Shown here in pieces: positions 48,480 through 57,232 of a stretch of 64,000 nucleotides of DNA. This DNA is from Plotosus lineatus (Eukaryota; Chordata; Actinopteri; Siluriformes; Plotosidae). The position numbers and the translations under genes were made by a program. The stretch lies in the NCBI GenBank assembly GCA_024760905.1, contig CM045729.1, positions 43,308,580-43,372,579 on the forward strand, given 5' to 3'. Each line of letters starts with the position of its first letter. Position 1 is the stretch's first letter. The notes below the pieces were generated by a model, which worked only from the letters and a program-made list of their open reading frames with translations, did no database searches and was not told the DNA's origin.

Positions 48480-50037
48480 CTAGACCTTCTCAAAAAATTA
48501 GCATATTGTGATAAAGTTCATTATTTTTTGTAATGTACTGATAAAAATTAAACTTTCATATATTTTAGATTCATTACACACCAACTGAAAAAGTTCAGGT
48601 CTTTTATTGTTTTAATCCTGATGATTTTGGCATACAGCTCATGAAAACCCAAAATTCCTATCAAAAAAATTAGCACATTTCATCCGACCAATAAAAAAAT
48701 TGTTTTTAATACGAAAAAAAAGTCAACCTTCAAATAATTATGTTCAGTTATGCACTCAATACGTGGTCGGGAATCCTTTTGCAGAAATGACTGCTTCAAT
48801 GCAGCGTGGCATGGAGGCAATCAGCTTGTGGCACTGCTGAGGTGTTACGGAGGTCCAGGATGCTTCGATAGCGGCATTAAGCTCATCCACAGTGTTGGGT
48901 CTGGTGTCTCTCAACTTTCTCTTCACAATATCCCACAGATTCTCTATGGGGTTCAGGTCAGGAGAGTTGGCAGGCCAATTGAGCACAGTAATACCATGGT
49001 CAGTAAACCATTTCCCAGTGGTTTTGGCACTGTGAGCAGGTGCCAGGTCGTGCTGAAAAATGAAAATCTTCATCTCCATAAAGCTTTTCAGCAGATGGAA
49101 GCATAAAGTGCTCCAAAATCTCCTGATAGCTAGCTGCATTGACCCTGCCCTTGATAAAACACAGTGGACCAACACCAGCAGCTGACATGGCACCCCAGAC
49201 CATCACTGACTGTGGGTACTTGACACTGGACTTCAGGCATTTTGGCATTTCCTTCTCCCCAGTCTTCCTCCAGACTCTGGCACCTTGATTTCCTAATGAC
49301 ATGCAAAATTTGCTTTCATCCGAAAAAAGTACTTTGGACCACTGAGCAACAGTCCAGTGCTGCTTCTCTGTAGCCCAGGTCAGTCGCTTCTGCCGCTGTT
49401 TCTGGTTCAAAAGTGGCTTGACCTGGGGAATGCGGCACCTGTAGCCCATTTCCTGCACACGCCTGTGCACGGTGGCTCTTTATCTTTCTACTCCAGACTC
49501 AGTCCACTGGTTCCACAGGTCCCCCAAGGTCTGGAATCGGCTCTTATTTCACTTTTTCCTTCCCACAGGCGTCCCACTGAGGTGCCTTGATACAGCACTC
49601 TCGGAACAGCCTATTCACTCAGAGATTTCTTTCTGTGTCTTACCCTCTTGCTTGAGGTTGTCAGTGATGGCCTTCTGGACAGCAGTCAGGTCGGCAGTCT
49701 TACCCATGTTTGCGGTTTTGAGGAATGAACCAGGCTGGGAGTTTTTAAAAGCCTCAGGAATCTTTTGCAGGTGTTTAGAGTTAATTGGTTGATTCAGATG
49801 ATTAGGTTAATAGCTCGTTTAGAGGACCTTTTCATGATATGCTAATTTTTTGAGATAGGAACTTTGGGTTTTCATGAGCTGTATGCCAAAATCATCAGTA
49901 TTAAAACAATAAAAGACCTGAAAATTTTTTAGTTGGTGTGTAATGAATCTAAAATATATGTAAGTTTAATTTTTATCAGTACATTACAGAAAATAATGAA
50001 ATTTATCACAATATGCTAATTTTTTGAAAAGGACTAG
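48480..50037 (-). mobile_element. Tc1-like DNA transposon, copy 1, about 196-bp terminal inverted repeats
   Basis: It is bordered by TA (48478-48479, 50038-50039). The left 48480-48677 and right 49842-50037 are long inverted repeats (TTAGCATATTGTGATAAA, TTTTGGCATACAGCTCATGA). A single transposase gene lies between them. TTAGCA-containing repeats occur both at the outer ends and at the inner borders of each arm, the usual layout of transposase sites in long-arm Tc1 elements. Confidence 0.95.
48756..49707 (-). pseudogene. Tc1 DD34E transposase, inactivated
   Basis: Read on - from ATG at 49707-49705 (MGKTADLTAVQKAITDNL, the paired-like DNA-binding start). In-frame stops follow soon (for example SE* near 49612), then HRRVQEMGYRCRIPQVKP. 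Catalytic motifs: FSDESKF (first Asp), FQHDLAPAHSA (second Asp) and SPDLNPIENLW (Glu), with 34 residues between the last two, so DD34E. A frameshift falls between LYGDEDF and IFQHDL near 49065-49080, where a T-run looks one base too long. The transposase cannot be made from this copy. Confidence 0.93.
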
Positions 50038-50050
50038 TATATACACTCAG

Positions 50051-51073
50051 AGAAATGCAGCCATGAGGATGGGCACAAACAAGTGTCCGTCCTCACGCCG
50101 GTCCCAAGACCGGATAAATGCGGAGGATTGCGACAGGAAGACAGTGGTGAAGTGTGCTGTCGGTGTGACAGAAGAGTTCAAGGTGGAGGCGGGACTGCAT
50201 CAAGGGTCAGCTCTGAGCCCCTTCTTGTTTGCTATGGTAATGGACAGGCTGACAGACGAGGTTAGACAAGAATCTCCATGGACTATGATGTTTGCAGATG
50301 ACATTGTGATCTGTAGTGAGAGCAGAGAACAAGTGCAGGAAAATCTAGAGAGGTGGAGGTATGCCCTGGAAAGGAGGGGAATGAAGGTTAGCCTCAGTAA
50401 AACAGAATACCTGTGTGTGAATGACAAGGACCCAAGAGGAACGGTGAGGTTACATGGAGAAGAGATAAGGAAGGTGGAGGATTTTAAGTACTTGGGGTCA
50501 ACAATCCAGAGAAGTGGAGAGTGTGGAAAAGAGGTGAAGAAGCGTGTGCAGACAGGTTGGAATGGTTGGAGAAAAGTGTCTGGAGTGATGTGTGATAGGA
50601 GGGTGTCGGCAAGAATGAAAGGAAAATGTACAAGATGGTGGTAAAGCCAGCGATGTTGTATGGTTTAGAAACAGTGGCCCTGGGGAAAAGACAGGAGGCA
50701 GAGCTGGAGGTAGCAGAGATGAAAATGTTGAGGTTCTCTTTGGGAGTAACAAGGATGGATAGGATCAGGAATGAGCACATCAGAGGGACAGCACATGCAA
50801 GATGTTTTGGAGACAAAGTTAGAGAGGCTAGATTGAGATAGTTTGGACATGTACAGAGGAGGGATAGTGAGTATATTGGTTGTCGGATGCTGAGGTTGGA
50901 ACTACCAGGCAGAAGGCCTAGAGGAAGACCAAAGAGATGATTCATGGATGTAGTGAAGCAGGACATGAAGGTAGCTGGTATAAGAGAAGAAGATACAAAG
51001 GATAGGGTGAGACGGAGGCAGATGATTCGCTGTGGCAACCCCTGAAGGGAAAAGCTGAAAGGAGAGAAGAAGA
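50051..51073 (+). pseudogene. RTE LINE, internally deleted: 5' leader joined to the 3' part of RT
   Basis: 50053-50138 matches the 5' leader of 51844-54818 (GCAGCCATGAGG, CCTCACGCCGGTCCCAAGAC CGGATAAATGC). It then jumps directly to the RT region equivalent to 54054 (ACAGTGGTGAAGTGTGCTGT). The rest is nearly collinear to the 3' end (SALSPFLFAMVMDRL, FADDIVICSE, C-terminal RWRQMIRCG). About 2.1 kb, including the endonuclease, is missing. One frame break lies near 50640. Similar flanks ATATACACTCAGA and ATATATACTCAGA suggest a target duplication. Confidence 0.9.
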
Positions 51074-51084
51074 TATATATACTC

Positions 51085-51610
51085 AGACAGTTTGTCGGAC
51101 GACCTCTAAACATTGAATTTAAGAACACAGTGAAGCAAGCTGGCGTAAGCATCATGATATGGGGATGTTCCTCAGACTACAATGTTGGGTCTATTTATAG
51201 CATATAAGGGATCATGGATAAGTTTGAATCAATCAGAATATTTGTGGAGGTCATGCCACCTCATGCTGACGAGGAAATGTTCTTCAAATTGGTGTTCCAA
51301 CAAGACAACAACCCCAAACACACCAGTAAAAGGGCAACATCTTGGTTCTAGACTAACAAAATTGACGTTACGGAGCGGCTGGCCAAATACCTGGGCCTTA
51401 ATCCAATCGAAAACTTGTAGGGTGATGCAAAAAATGTCGTTTTTGGGGCAAAACCAAGAAATACAGAAGAATTGTGGGATGTAGGCCAATTATCCTGGGA
51501 TAGAAAACCTGTTCACAGGTGCCAGAAGTTGGTTGACTCCATGCAACACAGATGTGCAGCAGTTCTCAGAAACAGTGTTCATATAACTAAATATTAGTTC
51601 AGAGTTTCAA
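51085..51610 (+). pseudogene. remnant of a second Tc1-like family (DD34E transposase)
   Basis: Translating on +: GVSIMIWGCSS near 51140, FQQDNNPKHTSKRATSWF near 51297 with the catalytic Asp, then LNPIEN near 51400 with the catalytic Glu 34 residues later, then KPRNTEELWDV and PVHRCQKLVDSMQHRCAAVL RN. In-frame stops and substitutions are present (SPDLNPIEN has become LGLNPIEN). The protein differs from that of the 48480 and 55780 elements. The N-terminal half and the inverted ends were not found. Confidence 0.88.
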
Positions 51611-51832
51611 AGGAAAACAAAATTTTGCAACATTTTTTAGTTTAGACACAATGTTTGAGTTTGTGAAGAAGAATTCACTCACTGCCATTTTTTTGAACAG
51701 CCTAATATTCATTTTTCTTCGATTTCTTTAAAAGAATAACACAAATGTGATATATTTTTCTGCATGTTTTGATTAGGAATCGAATGTGTTGTGTTCCCAA
51801 TGCATTTGTGTGTATGGAGTTTTATGATTATT
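51610..51832. other. intergenic sequence between transposons
   Basis: Nothing supported; it forms the left flank of the RTE insertion. Confidence 0.4.
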
Positions 51833-54829
51833 ATCATAATGCAGCCGTGAGGGGGGGGGGCACAAACCAGTGTCTCTCCCTCACGCCGGTCCCAAGCCCG
51901 GATAAATGCAGAGGGTTGCGTCAGGAAGGGCATCCGGCGTAAAAACAAATGCCAAATAAACTATGCGAATCACAAGAAAGAATGACATACCGGATCGGTC
52001 GAGGCCCGGGTTAACAACGACCGCCATCAGTGCCGTCAACCAACAGGGTGCTGATGGAAATTGGACTACTGTTGGTCGAAGACGTCGAAGAAGGAGAGGC
52101 GGGAGGCGTGTCCGTTGCCAGAGAGAGAAGAGGAAAGGCATGAGTCTAGGACTGAAAGTAGGGACTTTGAATGTTGGAACTATGACAGGAAAACGTAAAG
52201 AGCTGGCTGACATGATGCAGAGGAGGAAGGTGGACATACTGTGTGTTCAGGAGACCAGGTGGAAAGGTAACAAGGCTAGAAGCATAGGAGCAGGGTTTAA
52301 GCTGTTTTATCATGGTGTGGATGGGAAGAGAAATGGAGTCAGAGTCATCTTGAAGGAGGAGTTTGTCAGGAATGTTCTAGAAGTGAAAAGAGTGTCAAAC
52401 AGAGTGATGAGTCTCAAGTTAGAAATTGAAGGTGTGATGGTCAATGTTGTTAGTGCTTATGCCCCACAGACAGGATGTGAGCGAGAAGAGAAGGAGAGAT
52501 TCTGGAGGGAGTTAGATGAAGTGATGCAGAGTACCCCCAGAGGTGAAAGGGTGGTCATTGGGGCAGACTTCAATGGACATGTTGGTGCAGGAAACAGAGG
52601 GGACGAGGAAGTGATGGGTAGGTTTGGTATCCAGGACAGGAACACAGAAGGACAGATGTTGGTAGATTTTGAAAAAAGGATGGAAATGACTGTGGTGAAT
52701 ACTTCCTTCCAGAAGAGAGAGGAGCATAGGGTGACTTATAAAAGTGGAGGTAGGAGCACACAGGTAGACTACATCTTGTGCAGGCGATGTAATTTAAAGG
52801 AAGTCAGTGACTGCAAAGTAGTAGCGGGTGAGAGTGTTGCCAAACAGCATAGGATGGTGGTGTGCAGGATGATGCTGATGGTGAGGAAGGTGAAGAAGGC
52901 AAAGGCAGAGCAGAAGACAAAGTGGTGGAAGTTGAAAAAGGAAGAGTGTCAGGTTGTCTTCAAGGAGGAGTTGAAACAGGCTTTGGGTGGTCAGGAAGTG
53001 CTTCCAGATGACTGGACAATTACAGCTAATGTGATCAGGGAGACAGGTAGGAGAATACTTGGTGTGTCATCTGGAAGAAAAGTAGATAAGGAAACTTGGT
53101 GGTGGAATGAGGAAGTACAGGAGTGTGTACAAAGGAAGAGGTTAGCTAAGAAGAAGTGGGACATTGAGAAAACCGAAGAGAGTAAACAGGAGTACAGGGA
53201 GACACAGCGTAAGGCAAAGGTAGCAATGTCAAAGGCCAAACAGAGCGCGTTTGATGACTTGTATGCTTGGTTGGAAAGTAAGGAGGGAGAAAATGATTTA
53301 TACAGGTTGGCACAGCAGAGAAATAGAGATGGGAAGGACGTGCAGCAATTTAGATTGATAAAGGACAGAGAGGGAAATGTATTGACTGATGACAGAAGTG
53401 TGCTGGGAAGATTGAAAGAGTACTTTGAAGAGCTGATGAATGAGGAAAATGAGAGAGAAAAAAGAGTAGAAGAGGTGACTGTTGAGGACCAGGAAGTAGC
53501 AAAGATTAGTAAGGGTGAAGTGAGGAGGGCATTGAAGAGGATGAAGAATGGAAAGGCAGTTGGTCCTGATGACATACCGGTGGAGGTATGGAAGTGTCTA
53601 GGAGAGATAGCAGTAGATTTTCTGACAAGAACATTTAACATGGTCTCAGAGAGTGAGAGGATGCCAGAGGAATGGAGGAGAAGTGTGCTGGTGCCCATTT
53701 TTAAGAACAAAGGAGATGTGCAGAGTTGTGGCAACTACAGAGGGATAAAGTTGATGAGCCATATGATGAAGTTATGGGAAAGAATAGTGGAAGCTAGACT
53801 AAGTGCAGAGGTCAGCATTTGTGAACAACAGTTTGGTTTCATGCCAAGAAAGAGCACCACAGATGCAGTGTTTGCCTTGAGGATGTTAATGGAGAAGTAC
53901 AGAGAAGGTCAGAGGGAGCTGCATTGTGCCTTTGTGGATCTGGAGAAAGCATATGACAGGGTGCCGAGAGAAGAACTGTGGTATTGCATGAGGAAGTCTG
54001 GAGTGGCAGAGAAGTATGTTAGAGTGGTGCAGGACATGTATGAGAGATGTAAGACAGTGGTGAGGTGTGCTGTCGGTGTGACACAAGAGTTCAAGGTGGA
54101 GGTGGGACTGCATCAAGGGTCAGCTCTCAGCCCCTTCTTGTTTGCTATGGTGATGGACAGGCTGACAGACGAGATTAGACAAGATTCCCCATGGACTATG
54201 ATGTTTGCAGATGACCTTGTGATCTGTAGTGAGAGCCGAGAACAAGTGCAGGAAAATCTAGAGAGGTGGAGGTATGCCCTGGAAAGGAGGGGAATGAAGA
54301 TTAGCCTCGGTAAGACAGAATACATGTGCATGAATGACAAGGACCCAAGAGGAACGGTGAGATTACAGGGAGCAGAGATAAGAAAGGTGGAGGATTTTAA
54401 GTACTTAGGCTCAACAATCCAGAACAATGGAGAGTGTGGAAAAGAGGTCAAGAAGCGTGTGCAGGCAGATTGGAATGGTTGGAGAAAAGTATCCGGTGTG
54501 ATGTGTGATCGGAGGGTATCAGCAAGAATGAAAGGAAAAGTGTACAAGACGGTGTTGAGGCCAACAATGTTGTGTATGGTTTAGAAACAGTGGCCCTGGG
54601 AAAAAGACAGGAGGCAGAGCTGGAGGTAGCAGAGATGAAAATGTTGAGGTTCTCTTTGGGAGTAACGAGGATGGATAGGATCAGAAATGAGCACATGGTG
54701 AAGGAGGACATGAAGGTCGTTAGTGTAAGAGAAGAAGATGCAAAGGATAGGGTGAGATGGAGGCAGATGATTTGTCGTGGCGACCCCTGAAGGGAAAAGC
54801 CGAAAGGAAAAGAAGAAGATCATAATGCA
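51833..54829 (+). mobile_element. near-complete RTE-clade LINE with target-site duplication
   Basis: The direct repeat ATCATAATGCA at 51833-51843 and 54819-54829 is perfect, so the element is 51844-54818 (2975 bp). It has a short GC-rich 5' leader (CTCACGCCGGTCCCAAGCCC), one long ORF and a 3' end GGCGACCCCTGAAGGGAAAA with a GAAGAAG tail. All these features fit an RTE-type LINE mobilised by target-primed reverse transcription. About 180 bp relative to the 50051 copy is missing near 54696 (after GAATGAGCACAT-like sequence). Confidence 0.95.
51963..54790 (+). pseudogene. RTE ORF: AP endonuclease plus reverse transcriptase, frame lost near the C-terminus
   Basis: The open frame from ATG 51963 runs 873 codons. 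N-terminus: Arg-rich linker (residues 39-50). Endonuclease: GTLNVGTMTGK (67-77), CVQETRW with Glu97, GADFNGHVG (200-208) with Asp202 and Asn204, and QVDYILC (267-273). The usual SDH motif reads KQH, as it does in the 45388 copy. RT: NGKAVGPDDIPVEVWK (near 525), FVDLEKAYDRVPREEL, GLHQGSALSPFLF, and the catalytic FADD at 748-751. At about 54571 an extra TG shifts the frame and gives a stop at 54582-54584. The C-terminal segment continues in another frame from 54572 to 54790 with a 180-bp deletion. So the copy is recent but inactive. Role when intact: nicks target DNA and copies its RNA in place. Confidence 0.93.
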
Positions 54830-54842
54830 TTTTTAGCTTTAT

Positions 54843-54844
<2 letters not shown>

Positions 54845-54878
<34 letters not shown>

Positions 54879-54880
54879 AT
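54845..54880. repeat. (GT)n microsatellite
   Basis: About 14 GT units followed by TATG repeats just beyond the RTE target duplication. Confidence 0.93.
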
Positions 54881-54889
54881 ATGTATGTA

Positions 54890-55520
54890 TGCAGGGTGAC
54901 CCAAAAAAAACGTGAATTTTTGAAGTGTGTCTTGGCAGACATGGGCAAGTGGCAGCGGTGCAAGATGGTGACCTTGAGCAAGTAAAAACTCCACCATTTT
55001 AGTAACCATGGATCAGTGGAACGGCAACAGCGTGTGTTAGCCATAAAAATGTGATAGTTTGACAGTTGTGCAGAAGGAGTTCCGACATTTTTATAGCTTA
55101 GGACGTCATGGTGCTGTTCCATCAAAACACGCGATAAAATGTTGGATTAACAACTTTGAAGAGAAACCTGGTTTCAACAGGATGGAGCGACATCACACAC
55201 TGTACAGCAATCATTGGAGGCTGTGCAAGAATTGTTCGGGAATCCAAGATCTCAAGATTCAGTAACGTTCCCTGGCCTCTTCGATTGCCAAATTTGTCCG
55301 TTTGTGGGTTTTTTTTTTTCTTGTTGGGCTATTTCAAGACTAAAGTGTACTTGACTTGACCAAGAACTCTGTATGAGTTAAAACTGAGAATTCAGGATGA
55401 AATTCACGGTATCCCAGCTGAGATGTTGTCGCAGTCAATGAGGAATCTCAATAGCAGATTTCAAGAATGCATTCGTACAGGAGGATGCCATCTACAGGAA
55501 GTAATTTTTTTTTTTTAATG
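54890..55520 (+). pseudogene. mariner-type transposon remnant with internally deleted transposase
   Basis: The left end GCAGGGTGACCCAAAAAAAA resembles mariner ends. From 55008 the frame reads MDQWNGN and then SLTVVQKEFRHFYSLGRHGA VPSKHAIKCWINNFEE (about 55050-55160). It then jumps directly to WFQQDGATSHTVQQSLEAVQ (about 55167), the segment with the second catalytic Asp. WPLRLPNLSVCGFFF follows, where related transposases have an Asp. KVYLT, PRTLYELKLRIQDEIHGIPA and MRNLNSRFQECIRTGG-like sequence end it. The middle of the protein with the first catalytic Asp is deleted. I recognise this protein mainly from arthropod mobile elements. No right inverted end was found. Confidence 0.75.
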
Positions 55521-55644
55521 AAAATTCCATCATAGTTTCTTGAATGGCATGTTTTAAGGTTTCAATTACTATGAATAAAATATTTTTCTTCCATCACTCT
55601 TGGTTTTATTGGATTGTGAAAAAGTTCCCTTTTTTTCTGTCTCC

Positions 55645-55715
55645 GTGTGTGTGTATATGTATGTGTATGTATATATGTATGTGTGTATGCATGTATGTCT
55701 GTATGTATGTATGTG

Positions 55716-55777
<62 letters not shown>

Positions 55778-55779
55778 TA
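55645..55779. repeat. (TATG)n, (TA)n and (GATA)n microsatellites
   Basis: TATG-rich 55650-55715, TA 55716-55748, GATA 55749-55776. The last TA (55778-55779) is the insertion site of the adjacent Tc1 copy. Confidence 0.95.
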
Positions 55780-57160
55780 CTAGTCCGAAAAAAATTAGCA
55801 TATTGTGATAAAGTTCATTTTTTCTGTAATGTACTGATAAAAATTAAACTTTCATATATTTTAAATTCATTGCACCCCAACTGAAATATTTCAGGTCTTT
55901 TGTTGTTTTAATATTGATGAGTTTGGCATACAGCTCATGAAAAACAAAAATCCCTATCTCAAAAAATTAGCATGTTTCATTCGACCAATTTTTAAAAAAA
56001 AGTATTTTTATTACAAAAAAAGGTCAACCCTCAAATAATTATGTTGAGTTATGCACGCAATACTTGGTCGGGAATCCTTTTGCAGAAATGACTGCTTCAA
56101 TGCAGCGTGGCATGGAGGCAATCAGCCTGTGGCACTGCTGAGGTGTTACGGAGGCCCAGGATGCTTCGATAGCGGCCTTAAGCTCATCCACAGTGTTGGG
56201 TCTGGTGTCTCTCAACTTTCTCTTCACAATATCCCACAGATTCTCTATGGGGTTCAGCTCAGGAGAGTTGGCAGGCCAATTGAGCATAGTAATACCATGG
56301 TCAGTAAACCATTTCCCAGTGGTTTTGGCACTGTGAGCAGGTGCCAGGTCGTGCTGAAAAATGAAAATCTTCATCTCCATAAAGCTTTTCAGCAGATGGA
56401 AGCATAAAGTGCTCCAAAATCTCCTGATAGCTAGCTGCATTGACCCTGCCCTTGATAAAACACAGTGGACCAACACCAGCAGCTGACATGGCACCCCAGA
56501 CCATCACTGACTGTGGGTACTTGACACTGGACTTCAGGCATTTTGGCATTTCCTTCTCCCCAGTCTTCCTCCAGACTCTGGCACCTTGATTTCCGAATGA
56601 CATGCAAAATTTGCTTTCATTCGAAAAAAGTACTTTGGACCACTGAGCAACAGTCCAGTGCTGCTTCTCTGTAGCCCAGGTCAGTCGCTTCTGCCGCTGT
56701 TTCTGGTTCAAAAGTGGCTTGACCTGAGGAATGTGGCACCTGTAGCCCAGTCCACTGCTTCCACAGGTCCCCCAAGGTCTGGAATCGGCCCTTCTCCACA
56801 ATATTCCTTTTGTTTATAGCAGTCTTACCCATGATTATGGTTTTGAGTAATGAACCAGGCTGGGAGTTTTTAAAAGCGTCAGGAATCTTTTGCAGGTGTT
56901 TAGAGTTAATTGGTTGATTCAGATGATTAGTTTAATAGCTCGTTTAGAGGACCTTTTCATAATATGCTAATTTTTTGAGATAGGAATGTTGGGTTTTCAT
57001 GAGCTGTATGCTAAAATCATCAGTATTAAAACAATAAAAGACCTGAAATATTTCAGTTGGTGTGCAATGAATCTAAAATATATGAAAGTTTAATTTTTAT
57101 CAGTACATTACAGAAAATAATGAACTTTATCACGATATGCTAATTTTTTTAGAAGGACTA

Positions 57161-57161
<1 letters not shown>
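55780..57161 (-). mobile_element. Tc1-like DNA transposon, copy 2
   Basis: Same family and same orientation as 48480-50037. TA on both sides (55778-55779, 57162-57163), long inverted repeats about 55780-55975 and 56960-57161. It is 176 bp shorter because of deletions near the transposase start. Identity in the shared part is visibly very high. Confidence 0.95.
56039..56832 (-). pseudogene. Tc1 DD34E transposase, second inactive copy with the same frameshift
   Basis: The transposase starts at ATG 56832-56830 (MGKTAINKRN), but two deletions have removed most of the first DNA-binding domain: one about 56810-56820 and one where the CACCTGTAGCCCA match breaks off near 56750. From GYRCHIPQVKPLLNQKQRQK onward it is nearly identical to copy 1. 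FSNESKF replaces FSDESKF, so the first catalytic Asp is also lost. The frame shifts between LYGDEDF and IFQHDL at the same T-run as in copy 1 (near 56350). FQHDLAPAHSA and SPELNPIENLW follow. Confidence 0.93.
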
Positions 57162-57203
<42 letters not shown>

Positions 57204-57232
57204 TATATCATCATCATCATCATCATCTTCCG
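57162..57232. repeat. (TA)n and (ATC)n tract
   Basis: TA units at 57162-57200 directly after the Tc1 end. ATCATCATC at 57207-57226 is the 3' tail of the following LINE, read as (GAT)n on its own strand. Confidence 0.93.

Noticed and set aside
48750..49106. 118-codon frame on + (also 56051-56407)
   Set aside because: Complementary shadow of the Tc1 transposase. The DD34E motifs are on -.
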